Of a stretch of 64,000 nucleotides of DNA, positions 30,587 through 42,360 are shown piece after piece. Location: positions 30,091,859 through 30,155,858 of the forward strand of contig OX393557.1 of NCBI GenBank assembly GCA_947650365.1, in the 5' to 3' direction. The translations under genes and the position numbers were made by a program. Within the stretch, counting starts at the first letter, position 1. Each line of letters begins with the position of its first letter. A model generated the notes under the pieces. The model saw only the letters and a list, made by a program, of their open reading frames with translations, had not been told where the DNA came from and did no database searches. The DNA is from Chamaelirium japonicum. Lineage: Eukaryota; Streptophyta; Magnoliopsida; Liliales; Melanthiaceae.

Positions 30587-32209
30587 TCATGGTCGATTTT
30601 TTTCGAGGGTATCGAGAGCGGTGGCGGTTGGACTATCGGAAGTAAGTTACAGTGGGAAATTGGGAATGGAACCCCGGTTGGAGGTTCGACTCTGGGTGAA
30701 CAAAATCGCACTCTCAGTCGCTAGAGGCCGATTGGTTGGCCAAATGCAATCACCTCTCACGGGGCCGGCCTGCCATCTCAGAGCATATCAAATATATCAA
30801 AATTTTCATCAGATTTGATGTGAAACGTTCCAGTCCTACACCAAATATGATGAAAACTAAATTTGATATAGAGCACTCCAATCCTACACCAGATTTAATT
30901 AAAATCAATTTGATGTTGAGCACTCTAGTCAATTTGATGTGGAGCACTCAAATCCAACACCAAATCTGATTAAAAGCTTTGATAAGTTGGAAAGTAGCCG
31001 CTGGGATTTGATGGGTGGCTCCCAACCCCTGCCAATCGGATGGAGAAAATTTGATAAAAATTTGGTACAGAACTGGAGCAAGTGTTTTACTCTCTTGCAA
31101 CCAAATTCAAATTTGATGGGTCATTTGGTGTAAGATTGAAGATGCTAGATGCCGAACTCCACCATCACTAATGTGATGGCTGGGGATCTTTTCGCGCCAT
31201 GCGGTGCCTACCCAACCTACAACAACCTATAGTCAAGAGGGCTGAAAGTGGAGAGGAGTTGAACAGACTAGTGACATTGCTCTTCGATCTCTTAGGAAAA
31301 TGTTAGTTAGCAATCCAATTTTCACACAGATTGGGCCATGCAGTCTGACGTGGCACCTGATCACAGCCATCCGCTGCACCCAACCCCATTTGGTGAATCG
31401 CACTCATCCCGACTGCAGCATAAGGAGGGCTGTGATCGGCTGCCATACTAGGATGGCTGAATAGTATTGCTCTATTGATGTATTATTATTACATCCATCA
31501 GAGTTCATGGCAAGCCTGTAGTTGGCAGGTTTTGAACCGTGGTCTGGTCTCTATTGTGTAATGACACTTGCAGGAGTCGCTCTGATCAGGACAGATATGT
31601 CCTCTTCAAAAATAAAATAAAATAAAATAAAGGATCCATGCCTTGATCATGATGATGTCACATAATTGGGTTTATTGTCTCTCACCCTAATGGTTTTTGC
31701 TTTTGGACTTAATTGAGATTCCTAGATTTTGCTATTCTTTTTTTTTTTTTGTATAGGGAAACTAGTAGCTAATTAAGTGGTTCTCTCTCCTCTCTCTAGC
31801 TTGAGTTGGATGAACAAAACGAAAGAGAGACGAAGAGAAAAGTTGTGTTCTTATATGGCTTATATAGGCTGACGCCCATCTGACCTTAAAGAACAGATGG
31901 GCCTTTGGTTGCCCCGAGGCATAGTTGCGGTTATGCCCACAAGGAAGGACAAAAGGCAGGTAAAAAAAAAAAAAAGGTAATGTGCCTTAGGTCTTTGAGA
32001 AACAGATCGTTTTAGTATAGGAACACTAAAACAGATGCTTTTGACTGTTGTCCCTATGATACAGATTTCATTATCTGTAGTCACTTGTAAAGATACATGG
32101 GGTACATGCACCACGATTTGAGTTTGTTATGTCTAATAAACTTCTAAAAATGACCGAAGTACCATTCAATCTTTATCCTTCTTCATATGCATAATTTCAT
32201 TCATCGTTC

Positions 32210-32600
32210 CAAAAAATTATAAAAAATTACGACAGTGATTTTACTGTAGCAAATTTTAACAAATTTTTTTTTAGAAAATAAAATCTCTATTTTTTTAGCT
32301 ATAATGATTTTACTGTAGCACATAGTACTCTTTATAAAAGTAACATTTGCTATAGTGATTCCACTGTAACTATTGATTTTGTTTTAAACGATACTTGTAA
32401 AAAAAATAATACAGTGATTTCACTATAGCAAATGCTAATCTTTATTACAAAACGTTACTATTTATAAAGAGTAACATTTGCTATAGTAAAATCATTGTAG
32501 TAAAAAATATAAAAATTTTATATAGAGCTTTTCCAAAAAAAAAAATTGCTACAGTGATTTCACTGTAGCAAATATTAAAATTCTACAAATAAATATTAAT
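32210..32600. repeat. Hairpin-motif cluster in copy 1
   Basis: Several copies of the stem CTACAGTGATTT / ACTGTAGC pattern, spaced by A+T-rich sequence. The second duplication copy retains only the first motif, because ~0.8 kb after it is deleted. Confidence 0.6.
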
Positions 32601-32798
32601 ATTTGCTAGAATACATCTATACCTCTGAATTTCAGTTGATGATATGGTTTGTAATTTGAGCAAAATCTGATGGGTATAGAAGGACTTTTAAAACAATGAG
32701 ACGTTAAATATTGTTAAAGGCGTTTTGATTTTTGAGGAGGGATCCTAGCTTAAACAATGTATTGGGCGACTTTAGCGCTAAAATGATTCACATGTGGG

Positions 32799-33240
32799 TA
32801 GGGCTGGCAATTCTGGACCCGACACGGCAGACCCGACACGAAGTTAGCCGGTCTGGGTTAAACGGGTTCGGGTCGTAAACGATAGACCCGTTTAGTAAAC
32901 AGGTCGGGTTCGGGTTTAGGGTCTGGACACGGTTGGCCCATTTAAAATTCAACGGGTCGGGTCGGGTTGGGTCTACCCGCAATCCAATAGTGTAGTATGT
33001 AGTATCAGTGGTCTTATCGCTCAGGTCGGGTCAAGTCGGATTGGGTCGGATAGGGTCAACTGAATAGACCTGAGTGGTAAACGGGTCTTATCTAATCTAC
33101 CCGTTTATAAATGGGTCGAGTATGGGTTTAGGATCTAGACAATATTAGTTAAACGAGTCGGGTTCGGGCCTAGGGGTTTTGGACACGACCTGAAACTATA
33201 CACGACACAAACCCTATCCAAGTATCCATTGCCACCCCTA
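32799..33240. mobile_element. hAT-like non-autonomous element
   Basis: Ends TAGGGCTGGCAATTCTGGAC and, read inward from the right, TAGGGGTGGCAATGG. The 8-bp duplication is CATGTGGG (32791-32798) and CATGTCGG (33241-33248), one mismatch. 442 bp, filled with GGGTCGGGT-like repeats, no transposase. Confidence 0.88.
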
Positions 33241-33399
33241 CATGTCGGGGACCGACCACTAAGTCCCCCTTTAAAAAAATGAAAATAAAATTATGGATAG
33301 ACCCTCTATAGTTTCACCGATTATCACTTAGACCCCCTCATATGACAAACCCTACAAATGCCCCATTATAGTTTGAAAAACATCTCATTATAGTTTGAT

Positions 33400-35335
33400 T
33401 CATGTTCGATTTTTTTCGAGGGTATCGAGAGCGGTGGCGGTTGGACTATCGGAAGTAAGTTACAGTGGGAAATTGGGAATGGAACCCCGGTTGGAGGTTT
33501 GACTCTGGGTGAACAAAATCGCACTCTCAGTCGCTAGAGGCCGATTGGTTGGCCAAATGCAATCACCTCTCATGGGGCCGGCCTGCCATCTCAGAGCATA
33601 TCAAATATATCAAAATTTTCATCAGATTTGATGTGAAACGTTCCAGTCCTACACCAAATATGATGAAAACTAAATTTGATATAGAGCACTCCAATCCTAC
33701 ACCAGATTTAATTAAAATCAATTTGATGTTGAGCACTCTAGTCAATTTGATGTGGAGCACTCAAATCCAACACCAAATCTGATTAAAAGCTTTGATATGT
33801 TGGAAAGTAGCCGCTGGGATTTGATGGGTGGCTCCCAACCCCTGCCAATCGGATGGAGAAAATTTGATAAAAATTTGGTACAGAACTGGAGCAAGTGTTT
33901 TACTCTCTTGCAACCAAATTCAAATTTGATGGGTCATTTGGTGTAGGATTGAAGATGCTAGATGCCGAACTCCACCATCACTAATGTGATGGCTGGGGAT
34001 CTTTTCGCGCCATGCGGTGCCTACCCAACCTACAACAACCTATAGTCAAGAGGGCTGAAAGTGGAGAGGAGTTGAACAGACTAGTGACATTGCTCTTCGA
34101 TCTCTTAGGAAAATGTTAGTTAGCAATCCAATTTTCACACAGATTGGGCCATGCAGTCTGACGTGGCACCTGATCACAGCCATCCGCTGCACCCAACCCC
34201 ATTTGGTGAATCGCACTCATCCCGACTGCAGCATAAGGAGGGCTGTGATCGGCTGCCATACTAGGATGGCTGAATAGTATTGCTCTATTGATGTATTATT
34301 ATTACATCCATTAGAGTTCATGGCAAGCTTGTAGTTGGTAGGTTTTGAACCGTGGTCTGGTCTCTATTGCACAATGACACTTGCAGGAGTCTCTCTGATC
34401 AGGACAGATATGTCCTCTTCAAAAATAAAATAAAATAAAATAAAATAAAGGATCCATGACTTGATCATGATGATGTCACATAATTGGGTTTATTGTCTTT
34501 CTCACCCTAATGGTTTTTGCTTTTGGGCTTAATTGAGATTCCTAGATTTTGCTTTTTTTTTTTTTGTATAGGGACTCTAGTAGCTAATTAAGTGGTTCTC
34601 TCTCCTCTCTCTAGCTTGAGTTGGATGAACAAAACGAAAGAGAGACGAAGAGAAAAGTTGTGTTCTTATATGGCTTATATAGGCTGACGCCCATCTGACC
34701 TTAAAGAACAGATGGGCCTTTGGTTGTCCGAGGCATAGTCGCTAAAAAAAAGAGGTAATGTGCCTTAGGTCTTTGAGAAACAGATCGTTTTAGTGTAGGG
34801 ACACTAAAACAGTTGCTTTTAACTGTTGTCCCTATGATACAGATTTCATTATCTGTAGTCACTTGTAAAGACACATGGGGTACATGCACCACGATTTGAG
34901 TTTGTTATGTCTAATAAACTTCTAAAAATGACCGAAGTACCATTGAATATTTATCCTTCTTCATATTCATAATTTCATTCATCGTTCCAAAAAATTATAA
35001 AAAATTACAATAGTGATTTTACTGTAGCAAATTTTAATAATTTTTTTTTTTAAAATAAAACCTCTTTTTTTTTAACTAATCTACCCGTTTATAAATGGGT
35101 CGAGTATGAGTTTAGGATCTAGACACTATTAGTTAAACGGGTCGGGTTCGGGCCTAGGGGTTTTGGACACGACCTGAAATTATACACGACACGAACCCGA
35201 TCCATTGCCACCCCTACAAAAAAATGAAAAGTAAATTACGGATAGACCCTCTATAGTTTCACTGATTATCACTTAGATCCCATCATATGACAAACCCTAC
35301 AAATGCCCCACTATAGTTTGAAAAACATCTCAATT
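33400..35335. repeat. Tandem segmental duplication, copy 2 (internally deleted)
   Basis: This block follows copy 1 closely through ~35070. It then jumps to the equivalent of ~33092 (ACTAATCTACCC), losing ~0.8 kb that includes the left half of the hAT-like element. A further ~40 bp is missing after the hAT end. It then runs on into a full inverted-repeat element at 35231-35472. Confidence 0.88.
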
Positions 35336-35472
35336 TCACCCCCTTCAAGGGGACCTCCAAACGTGTTCTATGTGTGGCTTTTCAAACTATAAGGGAGCAT
35401 TTGTAAGGTTTTAAACATGACAGAGTGTAAGTGATAATCGGTCAAACTACATAGTGTCTATGTGTAATTTAC
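35231..35472. mobile_element. GTAAATTAC-type fold-back MITE
   Basis: The 242-bp near-palindrome starts GTAAATTACGGATAGACCC and ends GTAATTTAC. Arms contain ATAGTTTCACTGATTATCAC mirrored by GATAATCGGTCAAACTA, then CCCTACAAATGCCCC mirrored by GGGAGCATTTGTAAGG. Members occur at 38724-38952 and 63611-63839, with a cut one at 33282-33387. Confidence 0.85.
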
Positions 35473-35805
35473 CCAAAAATGAGCTATAGTTCACACAATA
35501 ACGAATAGACACCAAAATTTTTCAAATTTGTGTCCGATTGCAGCGTGGCTCCACTTTTGCCGGGATCCCTACATCTCACTTGGTGAAAGAGTACAACAGA
35601 TCCGCACCTAGCGGGCCCCATCTCCAGTCCTTGGGTCTGGTTTGTCAACGTTTTTGTCGTTGCAGTCTGTTCAAGTAGCACTACTCTTTGTAAAATTGAG
35701 GCACGTGAGTCAATTCTGCGAGCTCGTTCCGACTTCTATCCACTAGATAGGAGGCTATATAGCTAGCAGTGGCCAACTTTCCAAGCACCACACCTTCATT
35801 CCTTT
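35473..35805. other. No gene seen
   Basis: Mixed-composition spacer between two inverted-repeat elements; nothing recognised. Confidence 0.3.
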
Positions 35806-36261
35806 AAGGGCTTTTTTTCAAAATATTATTAAAAAAATAAATATCTAACTAAAAAACAGATGATTAAAACTATTTACCAACCTAGCGCTCTGACAGCCAT
35901 GTGGTATATCAGCGCCGTAAAGCGAGTGTAAGATTTTCTTTTTCGTTTCAAGTAGAACTCGGTATTTGGATTACCGGGTTTAAACTCGGTATTCTAGATA
36001 CCGGCTTTATCCCGAATTCTAGTGAGAAAACAACTAATTATGGAAACCGCTATACAAGAGGCTTCAGTTAAACTTGGTATCCATATAACTGGCTTTAAAA
36101 CCGGTAATCCTACCTGAAACGAAAAAAAAAAAACTCGCGCTCGCTTTACGATGCTGACATGCCACGTGGCTGTCAAAGCGCTAGGTTAGTAAATAGTTTT
36201 GATCAACCGCTATTTAATTAAAAAATTATTTTTTTAATAATATTTTGAAAAAAAGCCCCTT
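35806..36261. mobile_element. 456-bp fold-back element
   Basis: Left end AAGGGCTTTTTTTCAAAATA and, read inward from the right, AAGGGGCTTTTTTTCAAAAT. Pairing continues through TTATTAAAAAAAT and inner CTAGCGCTCTGACAGCC / GGCTGTCAAAGCGCTAG. The centre has GGTATT...ACCGG phrases. No target duplication identified. Confidence 0.8.
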
Positions 36262-36880
36262 GTTCAACCATGGTGACCCAACTCTCAATCTCACAAAAAA
36301 AAAAAAAAAAATTTAATTCATCCCCCAAAAATGATCAACATACCCTGTTTTTCTATTCCGAACTTAACTACCAAAGGGATAAAATCCTTGGTTCGACCGT
36401 TCGGTAGTGAAGTGCCGAATGGGGAAACGAAATACGAAGTGCATAATAGGGGAGAAGTTGACTCCCGGTATGGACACCGTGGATCGAACTTTCCCTCGAG
36501 GCCAACGCGTTGTAAATCCTGGCCATTGATGGCATGCTCATCGGATAATGAAATTTAGGAATGCTGCCTTCACCGTTTTGATCTCTGGACCTCTTTGAGT
36601 TGAGCCCATGCTCTAGCGCTCTGTCAAAACTGGATCCGAATCGATTCGAGCATATGGGTTTGGCCCTAAACCGTGGGCTTCGATCCTTTGAGCGCTCTAC
36701 TGCATCAATCGGATTCGAAACCAGCCGGGCAGTTGGGCTGATCTTCGGTTGGGCCCCAATTAAATTAAGAAACAGAAGCATCACGGTAGCAGACAAGGAG
36801 CTTAACTAATCATAAACAGAACAAGTGCTTGATATCTTCCACAGTGTAGTATGGACTGTGGCTGATTGAAAAAAAAAGAT
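36262..36880. other. No gene seen
   Basis: Poly-A tract at 36294-36310, then ~570 bp of balanced composition. Open frames on both strands lack recognisable domains. Confidence 0.3.
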
Positions 36881-37140
36881 TATTTTGACTTTGCCCCCCC
36901 AACTTTTGCCTTGAATAAGACTTTACTCCCCATTATTTCATTAATTAGATTTTACCCCCTAAAACTAACTGTTCCGTCAGCTCACCATCTAAGAGAAAGG
37001 GTGAGCTGACGGAAGAAAAAAAAAAATGTTTTGGGGTGTGACCTGATGGAACAGTTATTTTTTGGGGGTAAAGTCTAATTAATGAAAATATGGGGGGTAA
37101 AGTCTAATTCAAGGCAAATTTGGGGGGTAAAGTCAAAATA
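36881..37140. mobile_element. MULE-like MITE (TATTTTGACTTTGCC type)
   Basis: TATTTTGACTTTGCCCCCC at the left is mirrored by GGGGGGTAAAGTCAAAATA at 37122-37140. An inner hairpin CCGTCAGCTCACC / GGTGAGCTGACGG sits near 36975-37015. Same family as 58512-58774, which has a clear 9-bp duplication. Confidence 0.8.
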
Positions 37141-37149
37141 ACACCCCCA

Positions 37150-37760
37150 AAAAAGGGCGATGTGATACGTCCCTGACAAAAGATCAGTTTTAGCTAAAGG
37201 ACAAACAACCTGTGAATGAAAGTACCCCTAGCTGTACTTTAAATTTTCATTTCATATCACTCATTTCTAAAACTAAACTAACCCAAAACCCTATCTATAG
37301 GCCATTGCCTAAACCTCCGTTGCTCGCGCCCATCTCCATCCCCGCTACTGCTACTCCTCCACCTCCACCATGACTGCTCGAGAGGGATGGGAGAAAGGCG
37401 AGATCGGGTGGGGGTAATTTTAGGGTTTTGGGAAAAAAAAAAGATACTGTTAGTTAACCGAAATGTTAATCCCAAGGATCTTAGGCTAATCGCATCATTT
37501 GTCATTCCTTTAGGCTAATCCATCTATTGTTAGGGACCTTAGCCACACTAACCCAAATAAGATTGGAGGAAATTGCAATAGGTTCATTTAGTAACAGTCT
37601 ATTAACTATTGGTCCCAACACAACTATAATCCACAGTAAAAGATGTAATTGTCATAGGTCCATCAAAAAACGATTTCGTTCCTTTAGACTAATCACATCT
37701 GTTGTCAGGAACCTTAGCCACATTAACCAAAAAAAAAAAAAGGGGAAAAATTGCATTACG
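37150..37760. mobile_element. GGTCCCT-type elements, one or two copies
   Basis: GTCCCTGACAAAAGATCAGT then TAGCTAAAGGACAAAC (37170-37206) is mirrored by TCATTCCTTTAGGCTAAT and TATTGTTAGGGACC (37502-37540). A second inverted end (CCTTTAGACTAATC and TGTTGTCAGGAACC) follows at 37680-37713. A small CACCTCCACC-rich stretch at 37350 is not a gene that I can recognise. Confidence 0.5.
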
Positions 37761-37784
37761 TCAATTTAGTAAGTCTATTAACTC

Positions 37785-37995
37785 TTGGTAACCCTAACCC
37801 TAACCCTACTTATATACCTTAAATAGTGAATCCTAAACCTAATTCTAACCTTAACATTAATTCTATATCCTATATAGTGAACCCTAACCCCAAACCTACT
37901 TCTATATCCCCTAAAAGTGATCCTTAACCCTAAATATAATCATAATTCTATACCCCTAACAGTGAATACTAAACCTAACCAAAATCACTGTAGTA
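37785..37995. repeat. Degenerate telomere-like tract
   Basis: Three perfect ACCCTA units at 37791-37808 are followed by decayed CCTAACC / CCTAAACC phrases inside a ~60-bp repeat with AGTGAACCCTAACC and CTTCTATATCCCCTAAA. ~3.5 diverged repeats. Could be an interstitial telomeric remnant or a repeat that merely contains CCCTAA. Confidence 0.6.
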
Positions 37996-38723
37996 ATTCG
38001 AAATCACTGTAGCAACAATGACGACATTAAGTGCGATGATTTAGGTGGGAGAGTATCCCATGGGAATATTTGATATTTTGCTAAAAAAAAGTGAAAAAAA
38101 CCCGGTTAGCAAAGGATCCTAAAACTCTTATACATGGATTCTCTTAATCTGAAATCATTTCGTGGATTGCATGTAAACCAAAACAATTGGCTGGACTTAA
38201 TGTAAGTCAACATTTGTTTCGAGGGAATTGGTTTTTCTTCTGTTTTGCTTTGGATGTTGTTGTAGTAGCAGTAGAAGACAAATTGACTCTGCTCCAGCAG
38301 TCCACAGCCGTCCGATACGATTCATTTGTCGAGATGCCTGCCATCGGCCCCGCCCGCCTGACGATTACTGGAGTGGAATAGAACTCAGTAGGATAGCATG
38401 ATGGATGAAATTGGTTTGCTTAGCAAAACTACATGAAAGTTATGAAACCACCTGAAGATTTCTTATTAGCACCATCTTCACTTCAAAAGTCAGAAAATTA
38501 TGGAACGGATGTAAAAATTTATATTTAAATGGTGACTAAGATCAAAGAAACTACATGAAACCACCTGAAGATTTCTTGATGCCACATGGCATACTATGGG
38601 AGCAGTTAGTGCCACATCACAATAAAAATATATAAAAAAAGTGAGCATATAAGAAATATTTAGAGGCTAATCAAATCCCACTTTTAATACATAGAGGAAA
38701 TCTAATATATTATTTAGTATAGG
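37996..38723. other. No gene seen
   Basis: Two hairpin-motif half-sites (ATCACTGTAGCAA) near 37985-38015, then unclassified sequence. 38205-38290 resembles 26651-26740. Confidence 0.3.
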
Positions 38724-38952
38724 GTAAATTACACAGACCCCACCTCTAGTTTGACTCATTCTCTCTCACCCCCTCATGTTTAAAACGCTACAAATGCCCC
38801 CTGTAGTTTCTATTTCCTGGCCCAAACACCCCCTTGGGAGGGGGTGAAAATGATGTGCTTTTCAAACTATAGTGGGGCCTTTGTAGGGTTTTAAACATGA
38901 GGTAGTGAAAGTCATAACCGGTCAAACTACAGGGAGTATACGTGCAATTTAC
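38724..38952. mobile_element. GTAAATTAC-type fold-back MITE
   Basis: Starts GTAAATTACACAGACCCC and ends GTGCAATTTAC. Inner arms ACATTT-free but clearly mirrored: CTCATGTTTAAAACGCTAC against TAGGGTTTTAAACATGAG. Second member of the family at 35231. Confidence 0.8.
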
Positions 38953-40727
38953 CGATTAATATAAGATCCTAATATATGGAGATATGACGAATCCTAATGT
39001 ACCTCAGTCCTACAGATTTGAGAATATTAAAGCATTAATAGGCTTAGATGCTACTCGCACAATAGCCGAATGACTAAAAAAATACCAAGTGAAATCTCTT
39101 TTGAATATAGACCTATACCTGAATTTAACAAAAATAAATATGAAAAATGAAAAATGAATATAAATACTCGTGTAAGACATGTAATTTAGGCATCTTGAAA
39201 CTCATGTATAATACCGGAACATGTGAAATTTGAGAAAAAAAACTTGCTAATCAATTAACAAGAGACTTTTCGAGGAGCAAAACCCTAATGATCGAGCGGA
39301 TGAGATTAAAATCTAGAATCGAGTAGCCTATAATAGCAATCCAACCTTTGTACTGGAATATCGCATAAAAGGGGTTTAACGGTAAAAACAAGTTCTTAGA
39401 GACCTTGCTTCGAGCCTGTTTTTGGAATATAACTGCTTCCCGTCCCTATGGTAATTCTACTTGGTAAACGTAATAATTAAAGGAAGAGTTCTACTATAAA
39501 TGAGATCGGGGTAAGAATCTATGAGGTACTAATGTTACATGTATCTGAGGATAGTTATTCCTCTGAAACTAATGGAAGAAGCAAGATACCAATGCGTGAC
39601 GATTGAGACACTACAGTTTTGAACCCTCATATATCGTGTATTGCATGTGTCATAGTAAAAAATCGGCACAAAGGATCTACTTCAAAATTGTCTTCTTCAA
39701 AGGGAAGCTATTAGCACTAAGTCGGGATTCGAAGTACAAAAGACACATTCACCGACTGCACAATACCATGTTTCCTAGAACTTCTATTAGGGTCCGTTCT
39801 TTTGACGGGTAAAATGGGTTGGATATTGGTTTATTCGGAAAATCTCACTTTGTGCTATGTTGTTTTGTCCAATATCCCAGGTAGACCAATTTTCAAGATT
39901 TTTTTTTAAAAAAATTTGGTGGTATATTGGTGTCCAACCAGTATTGGTTGGACCTTGATTGTCCACTGGTGGGACATTTATTTCCCGAGTTGCTTCCCAA
40001 AACTCACTATATGATGTTGCCTAGTCTTTGTGCCTTGAGATCTTGATTGCCCGCCGCATGGTTTTGTCCCTTTGAGATCCCGATCCTCTGATTGCCCCAA
40101 ATGTCATCACCCAAAATGTCTAACATCACAAAGAACAAGGACACTTAATTTCTTGAGACATCTAAAATGTCTCTAGCACTGGATGCCCCAGACAATTGAT
40201 TTGCCTTAGTAAAGCATTACTCGCCAAAAGAAAGGGCCCTTGCTGAAAAAATTCTAAAAGAAAAGCTCTAAATTTTAAGCTATTTCTTTTCTTTTTTCCC
40301 TTTATTTCATTTAATTATCTTTATTGTGTTTCGCACCTATTTGACAAGGATTTGGTGGGTCAGCCCGTTGCAGCTAGTCGTTGGGCCTTTACGGGGTTTG
40401 GAGGTTATGGTTTGTCAACAGACTCAAAACTTTATAAGAGTGAAGGGTCAAGATAAGAGCATAGAGCTATAGTGTGGTGATGCCAATTAGGATGACTACA
40501 AAATTTTCATTCGTTTTCTTTATAGTACAATCAAAGAGAATTACACACTAGAAATATGCAACAGTGCTGTGTTGACCTCTTGTTACCCCAAAGCATGGTT
40601 GCAGGTCTCAGAGAGAAACTCCAGCATGATCAAGGACATTGTTATTGGTCTTGAAGAATAGTTTTAACTTTTAAGAGAGTAGTTCAAAGAGTAAATAGAG
40701 ATTCGTATATGACCTCAAGCTGGAATT
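38953..40727. other. No gene seen; 3' flank of SGF11
   Basis: A+T-rich sequence with no supported frame. A partly palindromic phrase set around TGTCCAATATCCCAGG and TGTCCAACCAGTATTGG lies near 39870-39960. 40640-40727 probably holds the SGF11 3' UTR. Confidence 0.35.
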
Positions 40728-41830
40728 TCATGGCTCTTCGAAACTGCACTCGGGATATTCCTCTCTGACACCGGCAGTTCCGTTTTGAAGCCGGTTTGTG
40801 CTGTTGGAACTGGAATAGGGAGCATAGACTGAGACCGGGCTGCCACGGGAGTGTCGGTTCTGTGTAATGGTGCTGCTCCTTGTAGCCTTTAGTCGAGCTT
40901 TTCGGCCCTAAAAATCGAGGCAGGCATCAATGCAGTTAAGTTAGAGACACATCCATCAAGTGCAAGGGAAGCGCTCGATGGAAGCTTCATGCACCTTTCC
41001 CATACACTTCTCCAAATGAGGAGCGAACCGTCCAGCGACGATAGATCGCCCGCAGTTCATGCACTCAAAGATCTCGTTCGCGACGGCAGGGTGCGTCTGC
41101 CCAAATATGTCCACCGCGTACTTGCCGTTTGCTTCACCGCTATGGCTTGGGTCGGCCACCTGTATCCGAGCCTGTGCTGAGAGCCTCAGTTCCTCCTCGT
41201 CATCTTCCAAATTACGGTCGAGGCCTAGCCTAGCAATCCGGTGACATTCCGATGCGACGTCTACAATGATGGAATCAAGTAGGTCCCCGAAAGTCTGAGA
41301 CGACATCTGCATATCAAGCCAAAAAGTCAAATGCATATGCTTCAGTTTAGTTTAAAAGGTGTGTACGGAGTAACAAATTCGTCAGCGATATCTATCAACG
41401 CCAAAAAAACAAATGAAGATGGAAGTTCAGCACTCCTCCATTCAAATGTTCTCACATTAATATGGGTTCAACTATAAGGAAGATAAATAAGAATTGTCAG
41501 ACTAGTTGTTAACCTGACGTCAAACCTATAAAATTAGTGCCGAAAACCTGACCAAGTCAACATGACAAGCGAGGGGCATGCCAAGAAACATAAAAGGCCA
41601 GTAGGTGGGCTAGTAGACCAACCTTGTTGGTTACACAATATAAGCTCATACAATCAGGAAGCAATCCTTCAAAGTTCTCCTAAACTACAAAGAGTCTAGG
41701 CGGAGAGGGGTAGAAGGTAAGCTTTGACATAGAGCATTGCATTCATCTCAGGAACAAATTATAGGTGGGAAGAGGATGTGCAACTGACCTGAGACCGAGG
41801 TGAGGAATTCCCCTCGTTTTCTATTGACAT
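40728..41830 (-). CDS. SGF11: SAGA-associated factor 11 homologue (SGF11), three coding exons
   Basis: Coding exons, in transcript order: 41830-41789 (14 codons, MSIENEGNSS...), 41306-40995 (104 codons) and 40907-40728 (59 codons plus TGA). Introns of 482 and 87 bp have GTCAGT...ATGCAG and GTGCAT...TTTTAG borders, both phase 0, giving 177 residues, the usual plant length. The conserved block includes FGDLLDSIIVDVASECHRIA, an acidic EDDEEELRLS stretch and the zinc finger CMNCGRSIVAGRFAPHLEKC (Cys96, Cys99, His111, Cys115). The basic, Ser-rich tail starts GRKARLKATRSS. In yeast and plants SGF11 belongs to the SAGA deubiquitination module with ENY2/Sus1 and a UBP22/Ubp8-type protease, which removes ubiquitin from histone H2B in the nucleus. 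No disruption is seen. The short first exon is inferred from the splice signals. Confidence 0.93.
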
Positions 41831-42360
41831 TTGAAGCACACGAAGTAGCAGTATCTTGGTACAAGTATTACCTCCCTTTTGTAACTGTAAAAGACAGGAC
41901 CATATCAGTATCTATCAGCGAATATATAGAATTCAAACACGAGCACTCAAGTCAACTAGTTTCACAGGACAACTACCACATACAGATTTTTGGAACAGAT
42001 CCTGGATATCCATTTTGACTTCACCATGATAGTATGTATCGGGAAAAAGTACTAAAAATCGAGGCATATTCTCAGTATAAAAACTAGGTAAATTATTCCA
42101 TGTTCATTTTTTACTGAAAGCTCTAGGGTTCTAGTGAGGGAAAGTGCCATCCATTCCCCCTTCCACTGCTTTCCCTCTGCAAAAGTGAGCCCGGAAAGCC
42201 CAGAGATTCCTCAAAAGACGATTCTTCAGCTAGAACAGCTTCTTAGCACTGAAACATGGAGATCCAATAATTTCACAAAATCCTATCTTAAACCCTTCAA
42301 ATTTATGAAGTGTCGGGTTTCTCAACACAAAGCCATCAATTGTTCCCTCTTCTAACTAGC
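41831..42360 (-). other. SGF11 5' flank
   Basis: Upstream of the proposed ATG on the minus strand. 41831-41880 could be 5' UTR. I find no clear TATA box. Frames here have no recognisable domain. Confidence 0.35.

Larger units (their letters stand above)
30587..33387. repeat. Tandem segmental duplication, copy 1
   Basis: The block starting TTCATGGTCGATTTTTTTCG and ending inside a small inverted-repeat element (...AACATCTCA) is repeated from ~33400. Copy 1 holds a complete hAT-like element (32799-33240), an (AAAAT)n tract near 31610 and a hairpin-motif stretch (32210-32600). I see no host gene; the small frames are the same in both copies because the DNA is. Confidence 0.88.

Noticed and set aside
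30736..31133. Frames identical at 30736-31133 and 33549-33946 suggesting a duplicated gene
   Set aside because: The identity reflects the tandem DNA duplication; the frames have no domains and antisense frames are conserved equally.
36368..36796. 142-codon minus-strand frame
   Set aside because: No recognisable motif, and a competing frame on the opposite strand; likely chance.
40956..41336. Single-exon start MHLTFWLDMQ for SGF11
   Set aside because: Those codons lie in intron 1; a consensus acceptor ends at 41307 and a matching first exon with donor lies at 41789-41830.
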